Origin: Arcobacteraceae bacterium
GTDB taxonomy: Bacteria > Campylobacterota > Campylobacteria > Campylobacterales > Arcobacteraceae
Length of the DNA: 41,168 bases
Direction: 5' to 3'
Assembly: GCA_029934475.1 (NCBI GenBank)
Contig: JAOZMC010000009.1
Coordinates: forward strand, 1 to 41,168
The notes below the pieces were generated by a model that searched no databases, was not told the origin of the DNA, and worked only from the letters and a program-made list of their open reading frames with translations. This document shows positions 1 to 7,511 of the stretch, piece after piece (positions within the stretch are counted from its first letter, which is position 1; every line of letters begins with the position of its first letter). The position numbers were made by a program, and so were the translations under genes.

Positions 1-2
1 TC

Positions 3-515
3 TATAGTTTTAAGCCCCAAATCCAAGCACGAAACAGGCTCATAATCAAGATAATCCTATATACAGGCATAAGAGTAAGCGAAGCTATAAATATCAATAT
101 TAAAGATATCATAGAAAAAGATGGCTATCTGACTATAAAAATAGTCGGCAAAGGCAACAAACATCGCACAGTGCTACTGAAACTTGCCCACATAAAAAAC
201 GACTTAAAGATGTGGCTAGATGCTAGAACTTGCCATAGCGATGCCCTATTTTGCACCAAAAGCGGAAGTCGCTTGTTGCAGTCGTATGTTAGTAGATGTG
301 TAGAAAATATATTGAGAAGTTGTGGTATCAAAAAGGAGAAAAATGGAGCCCATATGCTTCGCCATAGCTTTGCTACACTTCTATACAACAAAAGCCAAGA
401 CCTGATACTAGTCCAAGAGGCTCTAGGTCACTCATCGCTTGATACATCAAAGATATACACACACTTTGACAATGACAAGCTAAAGACAGCTGCTAATATG
501 ATGGATGATATGTGA
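3..515 (+). CDS. Tyrosine recombinase, C-terminal catalytic domain (5' end outside window)
   Basis: The frame is open from the window edge, so the N-terminal SAM-like DNA-binding domain lies outside. The visible part carries the whole catalytic set of Xer/phage-integrase recombinases in order: Arg in GIRVSE (around 75), Lys in the beta-hairpin GKGNKH (around 150), HMLRHS (around 350), the second His in LGHSS (around 430) and the nucleophile Tyr in IYTHF (around 460). These residues cut and rejoin DNA through a 3'-phosphotyrosine. All catalytic residues are present, so the gene looks functional if the N-terminus is intact. It sits beside a foreign-looking cassette (945-2281) and a putative mobile-element end at 541, which suggests an integrase of a mobile element. 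A chromosomal XerH-type enzyme is the alternative and cannot be excluded. Confidence 0.85.
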   Translation, partial: YSFKPQIQARNRLIIKIILYTGIRVSEAININIKDIIEKDGYLTIKIVGKGNKHRTVLLKLAHIKNDLKMWLDARTCHSDALFCTKSGSRLLQSYVSRCVENILRSCGIKKEKNGAHMLRHSFATLLYNKSQDLILVQEALGHSSLDTSKIYTHFDNDKLKTAANMMDDM

Positions 516-944
516 TATGAGTGGTGAGTGTTAAGTTTTAAGGTCACCTCTAAAAACCTCTATTGCTCATACCCAAACTCTATCTTTTTTTACAACCCAG
601 TTTGCCTTCAATCCAGAGTTTAGATATAAACAAAAGCAATCAAAAGTAGTGAATAGGAGTTTTGCTTTGAAAAAAATTTCTGTGAAAAGCTACTTGTATA
701 GAGGCTTTAAGTGTGTTCTATATCAAGTATTTATGGATACAGAGAATGACGCCAATGGATACACTAGAAGGTGTTTTGAGTAAAAAAAAGATAACAAAGA
801 GAAACTTAAAGAAAATTTAGATAAACTGAATAATAAAAAACAAGAATATATTAGGTAGCTATAAGATGAGACACAATAAGTCATAAATAGTTGTATCCAG
901 AGACGACCTAAAGTATTTAATTACAAAAGGAGAGAAACATTCAA
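516..944. other. Gene-poor stretch with recombination scar
   Basis: No convincing gene. A short frame from a TTG at 667 to a TAA at 783 (38 codons, starting LKKISVKSYLYRGFKC) continues open upstream without a start and matches nothing I recognise, so it may be a relic. The stretch begins with the dispersed GGTCACCTC motif at 541-563. It ends with a good ribosome-binding site (aaaggag, around 926) that belongs to the decayed MetY-like gene starting at 945. Confidence 0.5.
541..563 (+). repeat. Dispersed GGTCACCTCTAAAAACCTC motif, copy 1
   Basis: AGGTCACCTCTAAAAACC followed by TCTAT lies directly downstream of the recombinase stop. The same motif, or a GGTCGCC variant, occurs at 5087-5106, on the other strand at 31407-31428, and truncated at 36946-36958. 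All copies are intergenic and similarity stops abruptly beyond the motif. This is what single ends left behind by a lost insertion sequence would look like; that origin is inference. Confidence 0.6.
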
Positions 945-1685
945 ATGAAAGATTCAACATTAGCATTACATGGTGGATACTACAAAGATTATAACAAATC
1001 TTTATCAGTACCATTACATCAGACAATATCTTATGAGTTTAATAGTTCATACGAGGCATCAAATTAATTTGAAATGAAAGAAGCTGGGAATATTTACACA
1101 AGATTAACAAATCCTACAGTAAAAATATTTGAAGAAAAAATTGCATTACTAGAAAATGGTGAATCAGCAATTGCTACAGCTAGTGGTATGTCAGCTATAT
1201 TTTTTACAATTTTAAATGTTGCGAGACTAGGGGATAATATTATTGTTGCCAAACAAGTATATGGAGGTACCTCTACACTAACAGAACATACATTAAAAGA
1301 TTTTGGAATTGTAACGTATACCTTTGATGTGAACAAACCAAATGAAATAAAAGAATTAATTACAGACAAAACAAAACTAATATTATTTGAAACAATATCA
1401 AATCCAACAACTACTATTGCTAATTTCTATAAAATAATATCCATTGCGAATAAATTCAATATTCTAACTTGTGCTGACAATACACTTGCCACTCCAATTT
1501 TAATCAAACCACTTAGCATTGGTAATAGTTTATCCATTATTACGCATCCTGCAAGCACAACCCATTCGCAAATAAAACAAAGTGATTTGAAAAAATATGG
1601 AATTACTCCTTCTTTACTTAGATTGAGCATAGGATTAGAAAGTCCAATAGATTTAATTAATTCACTAAAAGAAGTTTTAAAATGA
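945..1685 (+). pseudogene. Decayed MetY-type O-acetylhomoserine sulfhydrylase / methionine gamma-lyase
   Basis: The frame starts MKDSTLALHGGYYKDYN and reads as a Cys/Met-metabolism PLP enzyme of the MetY class. An in-frame TAA at 1065-1067 replaces what is probably a Leu codon (SN-stop-FEMKEAGNIY). After it the family sequence resumes with GNIYTRLTNPT, then the cofactor-domain signatures GMSAI and FETISNP and the ADNTLATP motif. After KPLSIGNS the protein jumps straight to the C-terminal IITHPASTTHSQ. About 170-200 residues are missing in between, including the PLP-binding Lys. Total reading length is 246 codons against roughly 420 for the family. Two independent lesions make this a pseudogene. 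Its ribosome-binding site (aaaggag) is intact. Base composition is AT-richer than the core genes. Its 3' end overlaps the LysE-family start by 4 bases. Confidence 0.88.
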
Positions 1686-2281
1686 TTGAAATATTTTTAA
1701 AAATATTACCTGTAACTATTTTTATTATTGCAACAAGTATAACACCAGGACCAAATAATATTATGTTAGCAACATCTGGAGCAAATGTTGGATATAAAAA
1801 ATCATTATCGCTTTTATTTGGTATAGCTTTTGGATTTTTATTTTTTTTACTACTAACATCATTTGGATTCAATTTATTATTTATGAAGTATCCTAAATTG
1901 TATTTTATATTTAAAATTATAGGTACTTTGTATTTATTATATTTAGCATTTTCCATTATCACAAGTGCTTTAAACAACGAAAGCGTTAAAATTTTAAATT
2001 TTAAGAACGCTATTATTTTTCAGTTTATAAACCCAAAAGTGTGGGGTATGGCAATTACATCAATTACTTCTTTTTCTTTATCAGGTAATGATTATTTAAC
2101 ATCAGCTATTATGATATCATTTTGGTTTATAGTAATATATATACCTTGTGGATTAATTTGGATTTTATTTGGTTCTTTATTAAAAAATAAATTATTAAAA
2201 AATCAAAAAAAATATAAACAATTTAATTTATTAATGGGATTGCTCTTAATTTTAACGGCTTGCTTAATATTTGTAAATTAA
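1682..2281 (+). CDS. LysE/RhtB-family amino-acid exporter
   Basis: A 199-residue hydrophobic protein with about six membrane segments and the family signature TPGPNNIMLATSGANVG near residues 22-38. LysE/RhtB proteins export amino acids or their derivatives (Lys, Arg, homoserine, threonine, cysteine) across the inner membrane. The length is normal and no lesion is seen. The start ATG overlaps the stop of the upstream MetY-like pseudogene (ATGA), so the two were once a coupled pair; a sulfur-amino-acid enzyme next to an exporter fits export of Met/Cys precursors, but the substrate is not readable from the sequence. Codon use (TTA, ATT, AAA) is AT-richer than in the surrounding core genes and supports horizontal acquisition of 945-2281 as one piece. 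Confidence 0.85.
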   Translation: MIEIFLKILPVTIFIIATSITPGPNNIMLATSGANVGYKKSLSLLFGIAFGFLFFLLLTSFGFNLLFMKYPKLYFIFKIIGTLYLLYLAFSIITSALNNESVKILNFKNAIIFQFINPKVWGMAITSITSFSLSGNDYLTSAIMISFWFIVIYIPCGLIWILFGSLLKNKLLKNQKKYKQFNLLMGLLLILTACLIFVN

Positions 2282-2446
2282 GTATTAAGCACTAAATGTA
2301 GTAATTTTAGAGATAGTTGATTGTATTTTTGTTGATTGTGATATGATAGTAAATTTTGATTAACTAGTTAGTCAGTGTATATAAAACAATCAAGTCGCAA
2401 TAAACTCTACATCAAAACTACAATATCAAAACTCAAAACTTAGCAC

Positions 2447-4030
2447 TCAATGCCCTGCTTCCAAAAACTCCTCATAAGACCCACGAAAATCAACTATAGT
2501 TTTATCTGCATTTAGTTTGATAATCCTATTTGCATAAGCATCAAGTAGCTCTCTATCGTGTGATACCACTATACAATGTCCCTCATATTCATGCAAAGCC
2601 TCACCCAAAGCGATGATAGCTTCTAGGTCAAGGTGATTTGTAGGTTCATCTAGTAGCAAGAAGTTTCGTTTTTCTAGCATAATCTTGCTCAACATCATAC
2701 GGTGTTTTTCTCCACCAGAGCATTTGATGACCGAATTTTCTTGTTCATCGCCACTAAACAGCATACGACCCAGACAGTTTCGTATCTCACTAATATCGGC
2801 ATCTCTATCAAAATCTCTCAGCCAGTTGTATAAAGTTATATCCCCTTTTATCTTATCTGTGGTATTTTGCGGAAAGTAGCTGACCGTAGCCGTAGCACCC
2901 CAGCTGACTGTTCCGCTGTCTGGTTTTATGTTATCCATCAGTATCTCGCACAATGTAGTCTTGCCTACACCATTTTCACCTATCAAGGCTATCTTGTCGC
3001 CCTTTTCTACGGTTAGACTTAAATTATCCAATACTTTTTCATCATAAGACTTGCAGATATTTTTGAAGCTAAGTATCTCTTTGCTTATAGGTTTTTCTTG
3101 TCTAAATACTATAGATGGGTCTCGTCTGCTACTTACTTTGATAGACTGGATATCAAGTTTTTCTAACTGTTTTTGTCTGCTGGTGGCTTGTTTGGCTTTG
3201 GAAGCATTGGCACTAAATCGTCTTACAAAATCCTCTAACTGCTCTTTTTCCTTGAGTTTTTTCTCTCTGTCTATCCTGTTTTGTTTGGCTATGACGGTAG
3301 ATGCTATATACCAGTCGTCATAGTTGCCACTAAACTCTCGTATAGTTTTGAAGTCTACATCTAGTATGTTGGTGCAAACAGCATTTAAAAAGTGTCTGTC
3401 ATGTGATATCACTACCATAGTGCCTTCGTGTCGTTTGAGCTGGTTTTCTAGCCACGATATAGTCTCCATATCCAGGTTGTTGGTCGGTTCATCAAGAAAC
3501 AATATCTCAGGCCGCGGAAACAATACTTGAGCTAATAGCACCTTAAATTTATCGCCACCTGTTATAGTGCTCATAAGTTCGCCGTGTTGCGAAGCGGCAA
3601 ACCCTAGCGACTCCAGTATTTTGGTGATCTTCACATCGCACTCATATGTGGGGTCCTCCTCTACACAGACTATCTCAAGCTCTCCTAACTCTTCACCTAT
3701 TTGGTCTGTATATTCTACCATATATAGCTCCTCTTTTTTCTTGATAGCATCATATAGTCGCCTGTTGCCATATAGCACGGTGTCAGCTAGAGTAAAATCC
3801 TCAAATGCAAACTGATTTTGCGACAGAGAGCCTACCTTTTTGCCTCCTGCAAACTGCACCTCTCCACTTGTAATATCCTCACTTCCTATGAGCATATTTA
3901 GAAATGTAGTCTTGCCAGCACCGTTGGCACCTATTAGCCCATATCGTTTACCTTCATCCAGTTTTAAGTTGATATTTTCAAATAATACTCTTGCTCCAAA
4001 ACTCTTTTTGAGATTGATTGTTTGAACCAT
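2447..4030 (-). CDS. ABC-F family ATPase (YbiT/EttA-like ribosome-associated factor)
   Basis: 527 residues with two ABC cassettes and no membrane domain. Walker A motifs are GANGAGKT (about residue 35) and GENGVGKT (about 350). Signature motifs are the variant TGGDKFK in the first cassette and SGGEKHR in the second. Walker B regions read LFLDEPTNNLD and LLLDEPTNHLD. The linker between the cassettes (about 240-310) is Lys/Glu-rich, as expected for the ABC-F P-site tRNA interaction motif region. ABC-F proteins act on the ribosome E site; the length and linker fit the YbiT branch. The start is ATG at 4030. The gene diverges from the exonuclease gene with about 55 bases between them. Which ABC-F subfamily, and any antibiotic-protection role, cannot be settled here. 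Confidence 0.92.
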   Translation of the reverse strand: MVQTINLKKSFGARVLFENINLKLDEGKRYGLIGANGAGKTTFLNMLIGSEDITSGEVQFAGGKKVGSLSQNQFAFEDFTLADTVLYGNRRLYDAIKKKEELYMVEYTDQIGEELGELEIVCVEEDPTYECDVKITKILESLGFAASQHGELMSTITGGDKFKVLLAQVLFPRPEILFLDEPTNNLDMETISWLENQLKRHEGTMVVISHDRHFLNAVCTNILDVDFKTIREFSGNYDDWYIASTVIAKQNRIDREKKLKEKEQLEDFVRRFSANASKAKQATSRQKQLEKLDIQSIKVSSRRDPSIVFRQEKPISKEILSFKNICKSYDEKVLDNLSLTVEKGDKIALIGENGVGKTTLCEILMDNIKPDSGTVSWGATATVSYFPQNTTDKIKGDITLYNWLRDFDRDADISEIRNCLGRMLFSGDEQENSVIKCSGGEKHRMMLSKIMLEKRNFLLLDEPTNHLDLEAIIALGEALHEYEGHCIVVSHDRELLDAYANRIIKLNADKTIVDFRGSYEEFLEAGH

Positions 4031-4054
4031 TGTTTACCTTTTATAATTTTTGGG

Positions 4055-4060
4055 TATTAT
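4055..4060 (+). promoter_or_regulatory. -10 element of exonuclease promoter (TTGGGTATTAT form)
   Basis: TATTAT preceded by a T-run and TGGG, 25 bases before the exonuclease ATG. The same arrangement (T-rich tract, TTTGG, TATTAT/TATAAT) recurs before aroE (15671-15680), before the G-tract leader (30381-30394) and before the small gene at 31528. It matches the known T-rich, -35-poor promoters of Campylobacterota. Confidence 0.65.
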
Positions 4061-4084
4061 ACCGAAAAATGTTTAAGGAAACCT

Positions 4085-5065
4085 ATGGCACACTATATTT
4101 TATTTGACACGGAGACTACAGGAGTAGCAAAACAGGACAGGGTGATACAAGTAGGAGCTATGATAATAGACGGCAAAAACAGCACAAAAGTCCATGACGA
4201 GCTGTGTTCTGTGGATATAGATATACCTGTAGATGCTATGATGGTGCACGGTATCACTCCAGATAAGCTTGTGGGTAAGCCAAAGTTTATAGATACAAAC
4301 TTTTTCAAAGAGCTCAATAGTTTAAACACAAATGACAACTATCTTATAGCTCACAATATCAAGTTTGACTTAAGTATGATAGCCAAAGAGGGTTTTCAAA
4401 ACAGGCTCAAACTCATAGATACTTTTCGTTGTGCTAGACATCTGCTACCAAACGAAAACAAACACAAGCTGCAGTATCTGCGGTATAGTCTGGAGCTATA
4501 CAAAGAGGAGCAAACAGAAGCTGCCAAACATAGCATAGAGGTCAAAGCCCACGATGCTATAGGCGATGTGCTAGTCATGAAGCTGTTGTTGTCGAAGCTT
4601 GTAGCTATCGTGCGAGAGAAATATGTAGGCGAAAATCCTATGGAAAAGTTGGTTCAGCTTTCAAATACTCCTGCTACTATACACAAGATAAACTTCGGCA
4701 AACATAGTGGCAAGACAATACAAGATATATACGTTATAGATAGATCGTATCTGCGATGGCTTGTAGAAAATACAGATGATGAGGATATGATACACACGAT
4801 AAAAGCTCTAAACAGAGGCGAAAATGACAAAAAAGAATACAAACCTTATAATAATGATAAAAAACCATATAAAAAACCGGTAAATAGTGGCACAAACAAG
4901 CCCAAGCTCATAGAGGTTATGCCATTTGGCAAATATAAAGGCGAGAAGCTAGTGGATATATGTGACAAAAATATGGAATACATAGACTGGATGCTAGAAA
5001 ACACAGACAATGAAAACTTCAAAAAAGAGCTAGAATATAGTGTAGATAAACTTATCAACGAATAG
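4085..5065 (+). CDS. DnaQ-like 3'-5' exonuclease with two C-terminal ExoX/DUF3820-like modules
   Basis: 326 residues from the ATG at 4085, chosen because it follows taaggaa and begins MAHYILFDTETTG at the family start; an in-frame ATG at 4022 would add 21 unlikely residues. Exo I is DTET (residues 8-11), Exo II is HNIKFD (about 95-100) and Exo III is HDAIGD (about 158-163). This is a complete DEDDh catalytic set for single-strand 3'-5' hydrolysis. The C-terminal third holds two copies of a small module: NFGKHSGK...DRSYLRWLVENTDD (about 210-250) and MPFGKYKG...NMEYIDWMLENTDN (about 280-320). They resemble the C-terminal module of exodeoxyribonuclease X-like proteins and are separated by a Lys/Asn/Pro-rich linker. 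This points to a repair or processing nuclease rather than the Pol III epsilon subunit. Confidence 0.85.
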   Translation: MAHYILFDTETTGVAKQDRVIQVGAMIIDGKNSTKVHDELCSVDIDIPVDAMMVHGITPDKLVGKPKFIDTNFFKELNSLNTNDNYLIAHNIKFDLSMIAKEGFQNRLKLIDTFRCARHLLPNENKHKLQYLRYSLELYKEEQTEAAKHSIEVKAHDAIGDVLVMKLLLSKLVAIVREKYVGENPMEKLVQLSNTPATIHKINFGKHSGKTIQDIYVIDRSYLRWLVENTDDEDMIHTIKALNRGENDKKEYKPYNNDKKPYKKPVNSGTNKPKLIEVMPFGKYKGEKLVDICDKNMEYIDWMLENTDNENFKKELEYSVDKLINE

Positions 5066-5086
5066 AAAAATTTGAAAGACACTTAT

Positions 5087-5106
5087 GGTCACCTCTAAAA
5101 ACCTAT
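5087..5106 (+). repeat. Dispersed GGTCACCTCTAAAAACCT motif, copy 2
   Basis: GGTCACCTCTAAAAACCTAT, matching 541-563 over 18 bases, lies 21 bases after the exonuclease stop in the gap before the convergent HTH gene. Confidence 0.6.
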
Positions 5107-5157
5107 ACAGATATCTTGTGGTAATATGCATCGTTATATTATCAAGCAACAATATCC

Positions 5158-5889
5158 TCATAGTTTAGTTATCTTGTAAATTACCTTGCCTTTTATGGTG
5201 TGGTGAATATCTTTTAACAGTTGGATATTGTTAAACTCTTTTAGCCCATTTATGCTATAGCACTGCTCAAATGGTAGATATACAATATCCACAAATATAT
5301 ATTTATGTGGATATTGTAGATAATAGAATCCATCGCCTGTATATTTATCCACATTTGTATCTATTATGTGGATATTGTCTCCTATTTTGTCCCATTTGAT
5401 ATTTTGTTTGCTCTTAAGGGGTATCAACGATATATCAAAAGCAAAGCTATCTGCTGTGCTGTCGTTGATGTTTTGTAGATTTATATGAGATATACCTGTG
5501 TCTATAGTCGCCCTATTCTTTCGTGCTATATCATCTAGGCTATTTTTGGGTTCTTGTGAACTTTCTTGTGATGTTTGTATATAACTGTCTCTATAGTGGC
5601 TTTTTTGAGGCTTTGTGTGGTTATAGTCTATGTTCACCTCACTAATAGGCATATTTGGACTGTTTTGCGGCTCTATGAGACTGTGTTGTGATATATTAGC
5701 TGTAGTGCTATGCTTTGTGGAGCTGTTTGCTAGTAGCTGGGCTATCTTGTCTATGTGTTTTCGTGGGATACTGCCTCTACTAAACCAGTTGTTAACTGTA
5801 GTTAAGTTGGTATCTAGTATCTCTGCCAGTTTTGTTTGACTTATGCCCATATCGTGTAAGGACCTTTTTATCTCCGCTATATCACTCAT
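5158..5889 (-). CDS. CI-like HTH regulator with inactive S24-type C-terminus
   Basis: 243 residues. Residues 1-55 form a Cro/CI-type helix-turn-helix (ISQTKLAEILDTNLTTVNNW followed by SRGSIPRKHID). Residues 55-140 are a Ser/Thr/Asn/Gln-rich linker. Residues 145-243 align by eye with the distal half of the LexA/CI S24 fold (IHIIDTNVDKYTGDGFYYL...IKGKVIYKI). I see neither the catalytic Ser (GDSM) nor the Lys (usual VKR is FVD here), so self-cleavage is not expected; this comparison is from memory of the family. The gene starts at ATG 5889, right beside a cluster of TGTGGATAT/TTATCCACA nonamers, and contains a second cluster inside its C-terminal coding half. Autoregulation through these sites is possible but not shown. 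A phage-derived repressor is the likeliest origin. Confidence 0.7.
   Translation of the reverse strand: MSDIAEIKRSLHDMGISQTKLAEILDTNLTTVNNWFSRGSIPRKHIDKIAQLLANSSTKHSTTANISQHSLIEPQNSPNMPISEVNIDYNHTKPQKSHYRDSYIQTSQESSQEPKNSLDDIARKNRATIDTGISHINLQNINDSTADSFAFDISLIPLKSKQNIKWDKIGDNIHIIDTNVDKYTGDGFYYLQYPHKYIFVDIVYLPFEQCYSINGLKEFNNIQLLKDIHHTIKGKVIYKITKL
5285..5375. promoter_or_regulatory. DnaA-box-like nonamer cluster A (4 sites, inside the HTH gene)
   Basis: ATATCCACA 5285-5293, TGTGGATAT 5306-5314, TTATCCACA 5345-5353 and TGTGGATAT 5367-5375, in alternating orientation. TTATCCACA is the classical DnaA R-box. I found only two other WTATCCACA sites in the rest of the window (27490-27498 and 32830-32838). 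Confidence 0.5.
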
Positions 5890-6241
5890 ATATCCACCTT
5901 TTATATATATTATATTTTTTTGTGGATTATATCATAATAATGTTAAACAAACTCCACTAAATCTATAATGTGGATATATTTATCTTTTGTGGATATTATA
6001 ATATCTAATATCCACATATTATCCACATTGGCATTGCCCTGTTATTGTTATACAAAATAGACACTTGACGATCTTGTCCTGTATTGTCTTATCGCCAGAT
6101 TTTGATAACCCACTGCCCTACTCTCTAGTTACTGGAGGCTAGTTTGCTAGCGATCAATTTGCTAGAGATTGGAGATTAGAATATTTATCTATTGTTGAAA
6201 ATTGATTGGTGAGTTTCTGTATTTTTTTGCTAATTGGTTAT
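5890..6241. promoter_or_regulatory. Regulatory gap with nonamer cluster B (5969-6027)
   Basis: Upstream region of the HTH gene. It holds TGTGGATAT at 5969-5977 and 5988-5996, ATATCCACA at 6008-6016 and a perfect TTATCCACA at 6019-6027, plus near matches at 5890-5898 (ATATCCACC) and 5921-5929 (TGTGGATTA). The stretch 5899-5940 is almost pure A/T. The cluster could be the operator of the adjacent repressor or a DnaA-binding/origin-like region. From 6030 to 6241 I see no gene and no clear element. Confidence 0.5.
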
Positions 6242-6835
6242 TTATCTAATCTCTAGTTTGTCTGGTCGCACATACCAATACAAACACAACGACACCAAAG
6301 CCCCCAAAGTATCTGCTAACATATCTTTTTGGGCATCCCATATATCGCCTTGAGAACCTAGAAACTCTATACCAGTGTCTCCGCCATCTATCACAGCATA
6401 TGCCCACTCTATGATCTCATAGCCACATGCCACACTCATGATGAAAAACAGAGCAAAAAATGACCCTATCTTTATAGAAGTATATCGTTTTTTGGTCAAA
6501 AACTCAAGCATAGCATAAGCATAAAACCCTATAGAAAAGTGCCCTACTCTGTCAAAGTGATTTCGCTCGAAGTCAAAAAGATTTGTCACAAAATCAAAAG
6601 GAACACTAGCAAATGTGTAGTATCCGCCTATAGTGTGCCAAACCATCCAAAACATCATCAAGCTATATGATATATTTGAGAAGCGAAACTTGTCATGTGT
6701 GAAAACTAGTGCTAGATATATGCAGACTACTGGCACTATCTCCACTATCCACACAGCTCTGTCGTGTGGGTCTATAGCCAGAACCATAAAAAATAGCAAA
6801 AATCCTACAGCTAATATATGTGGGTAATATCTCAT
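6242..6835 (-). CDS. YjdF/DUF2238-family inner-membrane protein
   Basis: 197 residues with about six predicted membrane helices. The pattern fits the DUF2238 (YjdF) family: an N-terminal hydrophobic pair, HTIGGYYTFASVPF, then FERNHFDRVGHFSIGF, the acidic EIIEWAYAV stretch and GSQGDIWDAQKDMLADTLGA near the C-terminus. The conserved polar motifs inside membrane regions suggest a catalytic or transport role, but the family function is unknown. The gene is alone on its strand between the HTH gene's regulatory gap and the cytochrome c terminator. The ATG at 6835 gives the normal family N-terminus. Confidence 0.8.
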   Translation of the reverse strand: MRYYPHILAVGFLLFFMVLAIDPHDRAVWIVEIVPVVCIYLALVFTHDKFRFSNISYSLMMFWMVWHTIGGYYTFASVPFDFVTNLFDFERNHFDRVGHFSIGFYAYAMLEFLTKKRYTSIKIGSFFALFFIMSVACGYEIIEWAYAVIDGGDTGIEFLGSQGDIWDAQKDMLADTLGALVSLCLYWYVRPDKLEIR

Positions 6836-7085
6836 GTTGTATCCTTTTTTGTATTATATCATCTATAGATTATTTTATCTATTGTCTGGCTGTGAGTTGG
6901 ACTATTTGATATAAACTTTTATTTTGTGGTATATCTGGTGGTTATCCTCTCAGCTTGGAATCGATACACAACAAACAAGCAAAATAACACACAAAAGCCA
7001 CAAGGATTAAGCTCATCTATTGATTTGGTTTTTGGATTATTATTTGAAAAGGGATTGAATATACTGTTGTATTGAATTTTTTTTG
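6836..7085. other. Intergenic stretch without recognised feature
   Basis: AT-rich spacer between the start of the YjdF-like gene and the terminator of the cytochrome gene. No frame, hairpin or repeat in it convinces me. Confidence 0.5.
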
Positions 7086-7119
7086 CAAAAAAAAGGGACG
7101 ACCAATCGGCCGTCCCTTT
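7086..7119 (-). terminator. Rho-independent terminator of cytochrome c gene
   Basis: On the minus strand a 9-bp stem, AAAGGGACG (7111-7119) with CGTCCCTTT (7092-7100), closes a 10-base loop and is followed by a run of T. It lies about 20 bases after the cytochrome stop codon. Confidence 0.9.
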
Positions 7120-7140
7120 ATAACTTGAAAAATAGTAAGA

Positions 7141-7413
7141 CTATTTTCCTATCCCTGTGCCTGCTAAGTCAGCATCTGAGTATTTTGCAACTTGTGCTTT
7201 CATAAGACCTTTTTGCTTTCCACCATAAGTTCCAGCTTTGTATCCTTTGAGAGCAGCAGTTACTTCCGCTTTTGTCATCTCGGCGACTACTTTTGAAGTT
7301 CCTAGAGCTTTTTTCTCCCACTTTTGACCGTGGCAACCTTTGCAAGCTCCTAAATTTACAGCAGCAAATGCTGCGACACTACATATCAATGTTCCTAATA
7401 CGATTTTTTTCAT
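7141..7413 (-). CDS. Periplasmic class I cytochrome c (c-553 type)
   Basis: 90 residues. A signal peptide (MKKIVLGTLICSVAAFAA) is followed by CKGCH at residues 24-28, the covalent haem c site with His28 as axial ligand; Met71 in GLMKA is the probable second ligand. Small monohaem cytochromes of this kind shuttle electrons between bc1-type complexes and terminal oxidases or reductases in the periplasm. The gene has a strong ribosome-binding site (aaaaaggag), its own -10 element (TATAAT at 7440-7445, minus strand) and its own terminator, so it is monocistronic. The length is typical for the Campylobacterota c-553 family. Confidence 0.9.
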   Translation of the reverse strand: MKKIVLGTLICSVAAFAAVNLGACKGCHGQKWEKKALGTSKVVAEMTKAEVTAALKGYKAGTYGGKQKGLMKAQVAKYSDADLAGTGIGK

Positions 7414-7439
7414 ATTTTCTCCTTTTTGTTGGTAAAAGA

Positions 7440-7478
7440 ATTATACCATAACTTAATAAAAGTTTATTAAGGTATAAT
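7440..7478. promoter_or_regulatory. Divergent promoters around a 9-bp perfect inverted repeat
   Basis: A minus-strand TATAAT (7440-7445) serves the cytochrome gene and a plus-strand TATAAT (7473-7478) serves the ABC/hemH/addB operon. Between them lies CTTAATAAA (7452-7460) - AG - TTTATTAAG (7463-7471), a perfect palindrome. Its position between two -10 boxes suits an operator for a dimeric regulator that controls both transcripts; no regulator is identified. Confidence 0.5.
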
Positions 7479-7511
7479 AACTACATATACACCAACACAA
7501 AGTGAGTAAAT

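Noticed and set aside
5969-6027. Calling cluster B the chromosomal oriC
   Set aside because: dnaA, dnaN, ruvC and other usual oriC neighbours are absent, no GC-skew could be computed, and an operator for the adjacent repressor explains the sites equally well. Kept only as a DnaA-box-like cluster.
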